A stretch of 34,251 nucleotides of DNA from Phycisphaerae bacterium (GTDB taxonomy: Bacteria; Planctomycetota; Phycisphaerae; FEN-1346; JAACEH01): NCBI GenBank assembly GCA_012729015.1, contig JAAYDY010000121.1, forward strand, positions 1-34,251, in the 5' to 3' direction. The notes under the pieces were generated by a model. It worked only from the letters and a program-made list of their open reading frames with translations, was not told where the DNA came from and made no database searches. The translations under genes were made by a program, and so were the position numbers. This document shows, piece by piece, positions 15,252-23,458 of this stretch; positions within the stretch are counted from its first letter, which is position 1, and each line of letters opens with the position of its first letter.

Positions 15252-16428
15252 GCAACCGCCGGTATCCCTCGGGCAGCGGCGCACCGGGATCGGGGGCCGC
15301 ACACAGCCCCTCGCTTGCCTCGCGCGGCAACGGCAGGGCGGTTCCATCGGCCGGCAGGCATCGCCCGATCTGCCGCATCAGGCAACCCCGGCGCGGCGCG
15401 GGGAAGAACCGTTCCATGCGGGTCCAGATGTCCGCCAGCGGCTCCGCGGTCGCGTTGCCGAACCCGAGCGGCGTCAGGTCGCACGGGCAGACCTCGCCGC
15501 CGGCGTCGATGAACAGGTGGTGGTACCCGGCGCCGCACCCGAACATCGCGTCCGACTCCAGGTACGCGAAACATGCTACCGCCGGCCCGCCGCGGCGGCA
15601 GTTGTGCCGCACGTGGAATTCGCCCAGCCGCCGATACTCCTCCGGCGAGAGCATGGTCGAGGCACACCCAGCAAGGCCGCCCGTGGCCACGGGTGCCAGG
15701 ACGCGCAACTCGCCAACCTTCCACCGCGACGCCAGGTCGTAGAGGCGATCCAACTCGCCCGAGTCCAGTTTCTCGCGGAACCCGATCGTCGAAAGAGCGG
15801 TGTAGAGACCCGCTTCGCGGCACGCCCTGACGGCTGCGGCGGCCTCGGCGAACGAGCCTTCGCGGCGGCGCTCGGCATCGTGCGCAGCCGCCTCGGACGA
15901 TTCGACGCCCACGGTCACGCAGTCCACCCCCGCATCGGCCAGACGGCGGGCTCGCGCCGCATCCAGCCCGCAGCCGGTCGTGAAGACGATCGTCGCCATC
16001 TCGGGCTTGGCCGCCAGGGCAAGCGATTCCAGATCGTCCCTGAGCAGCGGCTCGCCGCCGGTCAGTCCGAGGGTGCAGGCGCCCAGGGCTTTCGCCTGTG
16101 CCACCAGGTCCAATGCCTGTTGCGGCGACAGGGCGTCGCGGCGGCGATGCCCGTAACTGCAATGCCTGCAATCGCAGGGGCATGCCCCGGTCGCGGCAAG
16201 GTAGACCGAGAAGGGAACGCGGCGGCGTGCGGCCACGGCCTCGCAGAACCGGTCGAACGCCGGCGACGGATACGGCGGGAAGAACGTGTTGATGCGAATC
16301 TGCCCTGCAAACCGGTGCGGCTTTTCGTTCCGCATGCGGCGCCACAGGTACCCGAGGTGCCCGACCGGCACGCGGCCCAGCAGGGGAGCGAACACCCGCA
16401 GCAGCGACGCTCGCGAAGTGGGTCTCAT
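15232..16428 (-). CDS. Radical SAM protein with SPASM-like C-terminus
   Basis: A 398-residue enzyme. The [4Fe-4S]-SAM motif is C83-x3-C87-x2-C90 (ATGACPCDCRHC, with an extra C85). GGEP follows at 124-127, where the methionine amino group is bound. The C-terminus has further cysteines (C286, C298, C314, C316, C349) around FIDAGGEVCPCDLTP, the layout of SPASM domains that hold auxiliary clusters. Family members modify peptides, make cofactors or act on small substrates; no precursor peptide is seen nearby. The start at 16428 overlaps the stop of the upstream membrane-protein gene (ATGA), giving a two-gene unit. Its 3' end runs 20 nt into the convergent UbiA gene, so antisense interference is possible. 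Confidence 0.85.
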   Translation of the reverse strand: MRPTSRASLLRVFAPLLGRVPVGHLGYLWRRMRNEKPHRFAGQIRINTFFPPYPSPAFDRFCEAVAARRRVPFSVYLAATGACPCDCRHCSYGHRRRDALSPQQALDLVAQAKALGACTLGLTGGEPLLRDDLESLALAAKPEMATIVFTTGCGLDAARARRLADAGVDCVTVGVESSEAAAHDAERRREGSFAEAAAAVRACREAGLYTALSTIGFREKLDSGELDRLYDLASRWKVGELRVLAPVATGGLAGCASTMLSPEEYRRLGEFHVRHNCRRGGPAVACFAYLESDAMFGCGAGYHHLFIDAGGEVCPCDLTPLGFGNATAEPLADIWTRMERFFPAPRRGCLMRQIGRCLPADGTALPLPREASEGLCAAPDPGAPLPEGYRRLLRNRAR

Positions 16429-17009
16429 GGGCCGTCCTGCTGTGACGCCGGCGGCAGCGCGGCTTCCGGCGGCTTGCGGGTCATGAACCACCAGACGACG
16501 CCGAAGACCAGTCCAAGGACCGCCCCCGTGGGGATGGCGAAGATCAGTCCCGCCACAGCGGCGTCCCAGCGGAACTGGGCGCTGGCGACCATCAGGCCGC
16601 CATGCAGAATCAGCGTCGCAACGATTCCGCAGACCACGCCCCAGAACGTTCCTGCCAGAAACAGTATCCGAGACGGTCCACTGGGCCGGGCAGCCTGTTT
16701 CCGAGCGGCGGCGTTCATGCGATTGGCCCACAGAAGGCCGGCCAGGAGGCCTCCGGCAAGCCCTAGAACGGCGCCTGAAACCGTCAGGGCATCGTTCGCG
16801 TTGACTTCGTCGATGCTGCCGAGATCGTAGAGCACCGTCGCCAGCATCCCCAGCGGCACACTGACCAGCCCGGCCGCAAGGCAGACGATCACGGCGACAA
16901 CATGTAAAGCCCTGGCGTTGTGCAGACGGTCAGCCACGAGGAGTTCCTCCAAAGGATCGCCCACGATACGTGTCGCCACCCGGTGTGTCAATATCGAGTC
17001 CGGCTCCAT
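16425..17009 (-). CDS. Small polytopic membrane protein, unknown function
   Basis: About 194 residues with four or more hydrophobic helices (VVAVIVCLAAGLVSVPLGML; VSGAVLGLAGGLLAGLLWAN; ILFLAGTFWGVVCGIVATLI; AAVAGLIFAIPTGAVLGLVF) and a basic loop between helices two and three. I do not recognise the family. ATG 17009 is tentative: GGAG lies 12 nt upstream, but in-frame ATGs at 17075 and 17117 would add 22 or 36 Ala/Gly/Pro-rich residues. The chosen start codon sits on the junction of a 17-bp tandem duplication. It is translationally coupled (ATGA) to the radical SAM gene, so a membrane partner or transport role is possible but unproven. Confidence 0.6.
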   Translation of the reverse strand: MEPDSILTHRVATRIVGDPLEELLVADRLHNARALHVVAVIVCLAAGLVSVPLGMLATVLYDLGSIDEVNANDALTVSGAVLGLAGGLLAGLLWANRMNAAARKQAARPSGPSRILFLAGTFWGVVCGIVATLILHGGLMVASAQFRWDAAVAGLIFAIPTGAVLGLVFGVVWWFMTRKPPEAALPPASQQDGP

Positions 17010-17024
17010 ATCGAGTCCGGCTCC
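16991..17024. repeat. 17-bp perfect tandem duplication
   Basis: ATATCGAGTCCGGCTCC occurs twice without a gap, at 16991-17007 and 17008-17024. Since 17 is not a multiple of three, the duplication shifts the reading frame. On the minus strand the copy junction creates the likely ATG at 17009, and the upstream copy supplies the GGAG. Confidence 0.9.
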
Positions 17025-17155
17025 AAGGCCGGCTCGGGCCTTTCCCGCTGCGCCCGGCGTCCGTGCGGGGGCCATCAGCGGGTCGTCTGCATTTTGTGAC
17101 GGCGGCCCTGTCGCCATGTGTTACCATGGTTGCATACGCAGGGAGGCCGGTTGCA

Positions 17156-19036
17156 GTGAGCGCTTTCGGAACTACGATCGAGATGTGCCGGCGCGTCGTG
17201 CGGGTGACCGCACTTCTTGCCGCCATGGCCGCGACCTGTGTCGGTCAGCCGGCTCCGGACGGTCTCTGGTTCGACGATCTGGGCGAACCGGCACCGGTGT
17301 CGCGCGAGGACGGCAAACGGCTCGCGGCGCGGATTCACGCGCACCTGGCGGCCCGGGGGCAGGGCAAGGCCCAGCCGCCGGCGTTGCCCGAGTCGCTGGC
17401 CGCCGACGTGGCGCCGCGCATCGTCCTGCTTTCCCTGAGCGACGGTCGCACCGGGGCGCAGGTTGTCCTGGGGGCGGGGCAGGGCATGGCGGCTGCCGTC
17501 GAAGCGGCTGTCGCACGGGCCGTACCCCTTGTGCCCAGCGACGCGCCGCGTCTCTGGCTCAAGCTTGACATCGTGACCGCCGTGGAGGCGGGCGTCGATC
17601 TGGATCCCGTGACCGGCCGTCGCCTGGACCGCAGCCTCCAGGGATTCGCCTTCGACCGACGGTCGCAGATCGTTTTCCTGCCCGAGCAGGTAGTCGCTCA
17701 CCACCTCGCCGACGACAAGGGCCGCCTTTGGCCGCAGAGCATCGTCCGCTATCTGAAGCCGTCGTCGCCCCGTGGCAGCGCCTTTCTCGACGCCTTCCGC
17801 CGCCCGCAACTGACGGGCGTCCTCTTCCGGACGCAGGCATTCTTCAGCGACGGGGCCGCGACCGTTGCCCTGTTCCGCGGCCACGTCGTCCGCGACGATC
17901 TGCCGCCGCTGTCGTCCCAGGCACTCCTGGAGGCTTCGCGCCGGGCCGGGGACTACCTCGTCCGGGCCATCGATGATCAGGGACGATTCGACTACCTGCT
18001 CGCCGCGCCGCAAGGCCCGTCCGGGGACGCCGCCGACGACTACAACATTCTTCGGCACGCCGGCACTGTCTACTCGCTGCTGGAGCTTCACGAGGCCGAC
18101 CGCCAGGAGCCGATCCTGGCCGCCGCGGAACGGGGTATCGTCCACCTGCTCAAGCACGTGGCGTCGGCGCCGGGCGGCGACGAGGCCGTGCGGTGCATCG
18201 TGGAAGGTGGTGTCGCCAAGCTCGGCGGCAACGCCCTGGCCGTCGTGGCCCTGGCGCAGCATGCCCGCGTCACGGGCCGCCGCGACCACGTTGAGACCAT
18301 GCGACGCCTCGGACGCTGGATGGTCAGCCTCCAGGATGCCGACGGCCGCTTCCGGATGCATTCGATGACCGTCCCCGAGGGACGCGACACCGGATTCCAG
18401 TCGCAGTACTATCCAGGCGAGGCAATCCTGGCCCTGTTGCGGCTGAACGCCGTGGACCCCGCCCCCGTCTGGCTCGACGCCGCCGAGAAGGGGGCCCGGT
18501 GGCTTATCACCGTGCGCGACGCCCAGGTGGCCGACAACCGTCTCAACCACGACCACTGGCTGCTCTACGCCCTGAACGAGTTGTACCGCATTCGCCGCGA
18601 CGAGTTGTTCCTGAAGCACGCCCAGCGACTGGCCCGGGTGATCGTCGCCGCGCAGATTCGCGATGCCGAGCCGCCCGACTGGTGCGGGGGATATCTGAAC
18701 CCGCCCCGATCGACGCCCACGGCAACGCGGACCGAGGGCCTTTGTGCCGCGTGGCGCCTGGAGCGTGACTTCGGCCGTCCGGAGCAGGCCCGCGATCTCC
18801 TCGGCGCCCTGTGCCGAGGCGCCGAGTTCGTGCAACGGACCCAACTGGGCCCCGAGAGCGTCCTTTACGCCGACGATCCGCAGCGATGGCTCGGCGGCTT
18901 CCGCGGCAGCCTGACCGACATGACCGTGCGCATCGACTATGTTCAGCACAGCCTGTCGGCGATGTTGGGCTTGCGGCAGATTCTCGCGGCCGAGTCCGAT
19001 AACGCCGCGCGGGCGACAACCCCGGGATCCCCGTAA
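17156..19036 (+). CDS. Secreted alpha/alpha-barrel-like protein, unknown function
   Basis: A 626-residue protein. The start is GTG 17156, because GGGAGG (17141-17146) lies 9 nt upstream and a signal sequence follows (MCRRVVRVTALLAAMAATC, residues about 10-28). Residues about 45-200 form an alpha/beta domain I cannot name. From about residue 258 helix pairs recur: RRAGDYLVRAID, DDYNILRHAGTVYSLLEL, GNALAVVALAQHARVTG, GEAILALLRL, DHWLLYALNEL, HSLSAMLGLRQIL. This is the pattern of (alpha/alpha)6-type toroids found in glycosidases, epimerases, lyases and terpene cyclases. DDYNILRHAGT and the Cys-Gly pair in DWCGGYLNPP are notable conserved-looking motifs. It is divergent from the membrane/radical SAM pair. 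Confidence 0.65.
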   Translation: MSAFGTTIEMCRRVVRVTALLAAMAATCVGQPAPDGLWFDDLGEPAPVSREDGKRLAARIHAHLAARGQGKAQPPALPESLAADVAPRIVLLSLSDGRTGAQVVLGAGQGMAAAVEAAVARAVPLVPSDAPRLWLKLDIVTAVEAGVDLDPVTGRRLDRSLQGFAFDRRSQIVFLPEQVVAHHLADDKGRLWPQSIVRYLKPSSPRGSAFLDAFRRPQLTGVLFRTQAFFSDGAATVALFRGHVVRDDLPPLSSQALLEASRRAGDYLVRAIDDQGRFDYLLAAPQGPSGDAADDYNILRHAGTVYSLLELHEADRQEPILAAAERGIVHLLKHVASAPGGDEAVRCIVEGGVAKLGGNALAVVALAQHARVTGRRDHVETMRRLGRWMVSLQDADGRFRMHSMTVPEGRDTGFQSQYYPGEAILALLRLNAVDPAPVWLDAAEKGARWLITVRDAQVADNRLNHDHWLLYALNELYRIRRDELFLKHAQRLARVIVAAQIRDAEPPDWCGGYLNPPRSTPTATRTEGLCAAWRLERDFGRPEQARDLLGALCRGAEFVQRTQLGPESVLYADDPQRWLGGFRGSLTDMTVRIDYVQHSLSAMLGLRQILAAESDNAARATTPGSP

Positions 19037-19081
19037 CCCGAGTGAGCAAATGTGGTTACACGTGGCGTCGGCAAGTTGCTG

Positions 19082-19110
19082 TTGACACGCCGCAGAGGCG
19101 ATGCGACACT
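19082..19110 (+). promoter_or_regulatory. Probable sigma-70-type promoter of the aldolase gene
   Basis: A perfect TTGACA (19082-19087) is followed 17 bp later by GACACT (19105-19110), a weak -10 that keeps the second A and final T. The predicted start is near 19117, upstream of ATG 19155. This argues against the in-frame ATG at 19101 as the start. Confidence 0.45.
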
Positions 19111-19154
19111 ACCCGTTCTTTCGTCTCCAAACGCGCTTCGGACAGGGGAAAGCT

Positions 19155-20153
19155 ATGGTCAAGGGCAAGAGCGAACTGGCAAAGGGCACCTGGTTGACCT
19201 ATCGTCCGGATATCAAGGTTCTCGACTGCACCGTCCGCGACGGCGGGCTGATCAACAACCACATGTTCGATGACGGCTTCGTCAAGGCCGTCTACGACTG
19301 CTGCGTCGCCGCCGGCGTGGATTACATGGAGCTCGGCTACAAGGGGTCGAGCAAGATCTTCTCGCGCGACGAGTACGGCTCGTGGAAGTTCACCACCGAG
19401 GACGACCTGCGCCGCATCGTCGGCGACAACGACACCAGCCTGGTGCTCTGCGCCATGGCCGACGCCGAGCGCACGGATTACCACACCGACATCCTGCCCC
19501 GCCAGGAGAGCGTCCTGGGCATGATCCGCGTGGCCACCTACATTCACCAGATTCCCGTGGCCATGGACATGATCAAGGACGCCCACGACAAGGGCTACGA
19601 GACCACGGTCAACCTGATGGCCGTCTCGGCGGTGCAGGAGCGCGAACTGCTCGAGGCGCTCGATTCGCTGGCCAAGAGCGAGGTCGGCACGATCTACATG
19701 GTGGACAGCTTCGGCTCGTTCTACAGCGAGCAGATTCGCGATCTCACCCTGTCGTACCTGAAGGCCGTCGAGGGCACCGGCAAGAAGATCGGCATGCACA
19801 TGCACAACAACATGCAACTGGCCTACGCCAACACGATCGAGGGCCTCATTCTCGGGGCCAGCATGCTCGATGCCACGATCAACGGCATGGGCCGCGGGGC
19901 AGGCAACTGCCCGCTCGAACTGCTTCTGGCCTTCCTGAAGAACCCCAAGTTCCGCCTGCGGCCGGTCCTTCAGTGCATCCGCGACCACTTCCTCCCGCTC
20001 CTGGAGAGCCGCAAGATGGAGTGGGGCTACATGATCCCCTATCTGGTCACGGGCATGCTGAACCAGCATCCGCGTGCCGCCATGAAATGGCGCGCCGGCA
20101 ACACGCCCGACGACTATGTCACGTTCTACGACCAGGTGGTCGAAGAGGACTGA
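19155..20153 (+). CDS. DRE-TIM metallolyase (HMG-CoA lyase/homocitrate synthase-like aldolase)
   Basis: A 332-residue cytoplasmic TIM barrel. VLDCTVRDGG (22-31) is the D-x-R-D-G signature that holds the metal and the catalytic Arg. GMHMHNNMQLAYAN near residue 215 gives the two metal-binding histidines (HxH). NGMGRGAGNCPLELLL near 245 is the glycine-rich segment of this superfamily (4-hydroxy-2-oxovalerate aldolase, HMG-CoA lyase, isopropylmalate and homocitrate synthase). At 332 residues it is closest in size to the aldolase/lyase branch and lacks a synthase regulatory domain. ATG 19155 is chosen with GGGGAAAG upstream and a promoter at 19082-19110. No partner enzyme such as an acylating aldehyde dehydrogenase is adjacent, so the substrate is undetermined. 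Confidence 0.8.
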   Translation: MVKGKSELAKGTWLTYRPDIKVLDCTVRDGGLINNHMFDDGFVKAVYDCCVAAGVDYMELGYKGSSKIFSRDEYGSWKFTTEDDLRRIVGDNDTSLVLCAMADAERTDYHTDILPRQESVLGMIRVATYIHQIPVAMDMIKDAHDKGYETTVNLMAVSAVQERELLEALDSLAKSEVGTIYMVDSFGSFYSEQIRDLTLSYLKAVEGTGKKIGMHMHNNMQLAYANTIEGLILGASMLDATINGMGRGAGNCPLELLLAFLKNPKFRLRPVLQCIRDHFLPLLESRKMEWGYMIPYLVTGMLNQHPRAAMKWRAGNTPDDYVTFYDQVVEED

Positions 20154-20234
20154 CGCTTCCGCCGCTCCCGGGCCGGGCGCCCGTGTCCGGTTCTGCGCCG
20201 AGAATCCACGCAATCGACGGCCGTCGGCCGGGGT

Positions 20235-20240
20235 TATACT
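20235..20240 (+). promoter_or_regulatory. Candidate -10 element (TATACT)
   Basis: TTATACT (20234-20240) stands out in very GC-rich sequence 78 nt upstream of ATG 20318. No convincing -35 lies at 16-18 bp; TCGACG is at 15 bp. The same heptamer lies upstream of the secreted glycosidase at 28764-30161. Confidence 0.3.
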
Positions 20241-20317
20241 CCACGGGGCTTTGCCGGCCCGGCGCGCAGCGGCGTCGGCCCATGCCGCGCGGCCCGTGGG
20301 CGATTCCGGAGGGTGCC

Positions 20318-21622
20318 ATGAAGCGAATGTGCGTGGTTGTGCTGGCCTGTATCGTAGCCGTGGTTGCCGCGACGGCGGTCAGGAACGCGGTGGTCGCCCA
20401 GGATCGTCCAGCCACTGGAGGCGTGATGGGCAAGTCCGGCGATGACAAGAGCCCGTACGCCAAGTGGAAGAACGGGCCTTCCACCAAGGCCGACTTCTTC
20501 CCGATTGCCGTGTGGTGCCAGTCGCCCAGGAATGCCCCAAAGTTCAGGGCCATCGGCATCAACGTTTACCTCGGCATCCACGGCGGGCCGGAGGAGAAGG
20601 ATCTCGAGGAACTCAAGAAGCAAGGCATGCCGGTGATCTGCGATCTGAACGAGGTCGGCATGAAGCACAGGAACGACCCGATCATCATCGGTTGGATGCA
20701 CGGCGACGAGCCAGACAACGCCCAGAGCATGAAGGATCGTTGGAAGAACGATGCCGACGCGGCCAACAAGGCGTGGCCCGGCACGGCCAGGAAGACCCTC
20801 CAGCAGTGGGGCACCTACGGGCCGCCGATCCCGCCCGGCGAGATCGTCGCCAACTACAAGCGCATCCGCAAGGCCGATCCCACCCGCCCGGTGCTGCTGA
20901 ACCTCGGTCAGGGCGTGGCCTACGACGGCTACAACGGCCGCGGCATCCGCAGCGGCAAGCTCGAAGACTACCCCGAGTACATGAAGGGCTGTGATCTGGT
21001 GTCGTTTGACATCTACCCGGTGGTCCACAACAAGCCCGAGGTCAAGGGCAAGCTGGAGTTTGTGCCGCGCGGCGTGGATCGGCTCCGCGAATGGGGCAAG
21101 GGCGAGAAGGTCGTCTGGAACTGCATCGAGTGTACGCACATCGGCAACCCGCCGGCGCTGCCGACCGTCAGTGAGATACGCACCGAGGTCTGGATGAGCC
21201 TGATCCACGGCAGCCAGGGCCTGATCTACTTCGTTCACGAGTTCGCGCCCAAGTTCGTCGAGGCCGGTGTGTTAGGCCATCCCGAGATCGCCAAGGGCGT
21301 CGGGGAGATCAACGCGCAGATTCACGAGCTGGCCCCTGTGCTCAACTCGCGCACGGTGGGCGGCGGGGCCGCGGTCGCGTCCAGCAACGCCGACGTCCCG
21401 GTGGACATCCTGGTCAAGCAGCACGGCGGCGCGACATACCTGTTCGCGGTGGCCATGCGCAACGCTGACACGAAGGCGGCCTTTCAGGTCAAGGGGCTCC
21501 GGGGCAAGGCCCGGGCCGAGGTGCTCGGCGAGGGGCGCACGATCGACGTCGAGAACGGCAAGTTCGAGGATGACTTCAATGGCTACGCCGTCCACCTCTA
21601 CAAGATCGCGGCAGAGAAGTGA
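20318..21622 (+). CDS. Secreted TIM-barrel (glycoside hydrolase-like) protein
   Basis: A 434-residue exported protein. ATG 20318 follows GGAGGG (20308-20313) and begins a signal peptide (MKRMCVVVLACIVAVVAATA, ending near VVAQ). The body has a TIM-barrel pattern: FFPIAVWCQSP, then INVYLGIHGG, VICDLNEVG, IIIGWMHGDEPDN, VLLNLGQGVAY, LVSFDIYPVVHN and VVWNCIECTH. GWMHGDEPDN and NCIECTH end predicted strands 4 and 7 with acidic residues, as clan GH-A glycosidases do, so E/D in these two are the catalytic candidates. The last 90 residues resemble a small beta-sandwich. It is one of three glycosidase-like secreted proteins in the window and is probably in its own transcription unit. Confidence 0.7.
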   Translation: MKRMCVVVLACIVAVVAATAVRNAVVAQDRPATGGVMGKSGDDKSPYAKWKNGPSTKADFFPIAVWCQSPRNAPKFRAIGINVYLGIHGGPEEKDLEELKKQGMPVICDLNEVGMKHRNDPIIIGWMHGDEPDNAQSMKDRWKNDADAANKAWPGTARKTLQQWGTYGPPIPPGEIVANYKRIRKADPTRPVLLNLGQGVAYDGYNGRGIRSGKLEDYPEYMKGCDLVSFDIYPVVHNKPEVKGKLEFVPRGVDRLREWGKGEKVVWNCIECTHIGNPPALPTVSEIRTEVWMSLIHGSQGLIYFVHEFAPKFVEAGVLGHPEIAKGVGEINAQIHELAPVLNSRTVGGGAAVASSNADVPVDILVKQHGGATYLFAVAMRNADTKAAFQVKGLRGKARAEVLGEGRTIDVENGKFEDDFNGYAVHLYKIAAEK

Positions 21623-21661
21623 CCGCTTGCCGCCGGGCGGACGCCCGGGCGCAGAACTCCA

Positions 21662-21698
21662 CGAGGCGAGAGCCCTTCACAGGAAGGTTCTCGCCTCG
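21662..21698. terminator. Terminator between convergent genes
   Basis: CGAGGCGAGA (21662-21671) pairs perfectly with TCTCGCCTCG (21689-21698), and GCC/GGT extends the stem inward. GGTTTT follows about 10 nt downstream on the plus strand. It lies between the + gene ending at 21622 and hcp ending at 21734, so it may work in both directions. Confidence 0.75.
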
Positions 21699-21733
21699 CG
21701 ATGTCTGGTTTTCGCCACCTCGGCCGCGGGCGA

Positions 21734-23401
21734 TCAGCCGAGCATGGCCGCCAGGTCCGCCTCGGGCGTCTTGATGGGCGTCAGGTGGAACTTCTCCACC
21801 AGGACGTTCAACACGTTCGGTCCCACGAACGCCGGCAGGCTCGGCCCGATCCGCATGTTCTGGATGCCCAGGTGAAGCAGCGTCAGCAGGATGCACACGG
21901 CCTTCTGCTCGTACCAGCTCAGCACCAGGCTCAGCGGCAGGTCGTTCACGCCGCAGCCGAAGGCCTTGGCCAGCGCCACGGCGATCTGGATCGCGCTATA
22001 GGCGTCGTTGCACTGGCCGCAGTCCAGCAACCGCGGAATGCCGCCAATGTCGCCGAAGTCGAGCTTGTTGAAGCGATACTTCCCGCACGCCAGCGTCAGA
22101 ATCACGCAGTCCTCGGGCACCTTCTGGGCCAGTTCCGTGTAGTAGTTGCGTCCCGGCTTGGCGCCGTCGCAGCCGCCGATCAGGAAGAACCGGCGAATCT
22201 TGCCGGCCTTCACGGCGTCGATTACCGTGCCGGCCACGCTCATCACGGTGTTCCGCGCGAAACCGATGGTGATACTCTTCGCCGGTGCGTCCTCGGCGAA
22301 CCCCGGGGCCGCCAGCGCCGCCTCGATCACCGGCGTGAAGTCCTTCTTTCCGCCGGGACCGGCCGGAATGTGCGTCACGCCCGGCCAGGCCACCAGGCCT
22401 GTCGTGAAGATGCGGCCCTTGTAACTCTCCTTCGGTTTCTGGATGCAGTTGGTCGTCATCAGCACCGCCCCGGGAAACGCGTCGAACTCCTTCTGCTGAT
22501 CCTGCCACGCGCCGCCATAGTTGCCGACCAGGTGCTTGTGCTTCTTCAACTCCGGGTACGCCAGGCACGGCAGCATCTCGCCGTGCGTGTATACGTGGAT
22601 CCCCTTGCCCTCGGTCTGCTCCAGCAGCATCTTGAGGTCTTTCAGGTCGTGACCCGAGACGACGATGCACTTGCCCTTGACCGGCGTCACGCGGACCTGC
22701 GTCGGCTCCGGATGGCCGTAGGCGCCCGTGTTCGCTCTGTCGAGCATCTCCATGACCTTCAGGTTCACCTCGCCCACGCGCAGGGCCATGCTCACCAGCG
22801 CATCGACGTCCGACGGATTGCCCGCCAGGAAGTCCAGGGCCTCGTGGATGAAGGCGTACACGCCGTCGTCCTGAACGCCCAGCACGCAGGCGTGGTCGGC
22901 ATAGGCGGCCATGCCCTTCAGCCCGTAGGTGACCAGTTCCTGGAGTCCGGCCACGTCGGCCCCCAGGCCGTCCAACCGCTTCTTGATGCTCAACGACTCG
23001 CCCTGGCGGACCATCTCGGCGACGCTCCCTGCCGGCTTCAGCGCTGCCTCGGCGCCCGCCGGCGTTTCGGGCTTCTTGCCCTGCTTTCGGCATGCGTCTT
23101 CGTAGGCGGCCCGCACCTTGTCCCTCACGGCCGCGCCGCGGCGAATGGTGTCCGCCAGGCGCTCGGGATCGAAGTCCACGTTCGTCACCGTCGCAAACAG
23201 CGCCTCGACGACGAACCGGTCGGCCTCCGTCGGCTTGACGCCCACCTTTCGGGCCCGATGCGCGTACTGGCTGACGCCCTCGGCCGCGTGGACCAGCAGA
23301 TCCTGAAGCGCCGCCGCGTCGGGCGCCTTGCCGCACACGCCCTGGACCGTACACCCCGTGCCCTTAGCCGTCTGTTCACACTGGTAGCAGAACATGCTCA
23401 T
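21734..23401 (-). CDS. hcp: Hybrid cluster protein (hydroxylamine reductase), class I
   Basis: A 555-residue cytoplasmic Fe-S protein, the normal length for the family. ATG 23401 has AGGAGAG about 6 nt upstream. The N-terminal cluster motif is C5-x2-C8-x8-C17-x5-C23 (FCYQCEQTAKGTGC), the class I spacing of strict anaerobes; enterobacterial class II differs. The ligands of the hybrid 4Fe-2S-2O cluster are recognisable: His in VVSGHDLKDL, Glu in THGEMLPC, Cys in TTNCIQKPK, GGCDGAKPGR, LACGKYRFN and LLDCGQCND, and Glu/Lys in SWYEQKAV. The enzyme reduces hydroxylamine in vitro and is thought to detoxify or sense nitric oxide in vivo. No hcr reductase gene is adjacent, as is usual for class I. Upstream sequence carries an FNR/HcpR-type site. 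Confidence 0.95.
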   Translation of the reverse strand: MSMFCYQCEQTAKGTGCTVQGVCGKAPDAAALQDLLVHAAEGVSQYAHRARKVGVKPTEADRFVVEALFATVTNVDFDPERLADTIRRGAAVRDKVRAAYEDACRKQGKKPETPAGAEAALKPAGSVAEMVRQGESLSIKKRLDGLGADVAGLQELVTYGLKGMAAYADHACVLGVQDDGVYAFIHEALDFLAGNPSDVDALVSMALRVGEVNLKVMEMLDRANTGAYGHPEPTQVRVTPVKGKCIVVSGHDLKDLKMLLEQTEGKGIHVYTHGEMLPCLAYPELKKHKHLVGNYGGAWQDQQKEFDAFPGAVLMTTNCIQKPKESYKGRIFTTGLVAWPGVTHIPAGPGGKKDFTPVIEAALAAPGFAEDAPAKSITIGFARNTVMSVAGTVIDAVKAGKIRRFFLIGGCDGAKPGRNYYTELAQKVPEDCVILTLACGKYRFNKLDFGDIGGIPRLLDCGQCNDAYSAIQIAVALAKAFGCGVNDLPLSLVLSWYEQKAVCILLTLLHLGIQNMRIGPSLPAFVGPNVLNVLVEKFHLTPIKTPEADLAAMLG

Positions 23402-23458
23402 GCGTATCTCTCCTGAAAAAGGTCCCGATGCCATCGATCTGCTGCTCCAACGTGTCCC

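Noticed and set aside
16970..17155. N-terminal extension of the secreted helical-toroid protein from ATG 16970
   Set aside because: The added residues would overlap the divergent membrane-protein gene and are Pro/Arg/Ser-rich. The GTG at 17156 has a strong SD and directly precedes the signal peptide.
15232..19036. AmmeMemoRadiSam-type system (AMMECR1, Memo and radical SAM)
   Set aside because: A radical SAM gene lies near a protein with an unassigned N-terminal domain, but no AMMECR1 or Memo motifs could be seen, and the two genes are divergent.
19101..19154. Earlier in-frame ATG for the aldolase-like gene
   Set aside because: It lies inside the predicted promoter (TTGACA 19082, -10 at 19105) and lacks an RBS. 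ATG 19155 fits the family N-terminus.
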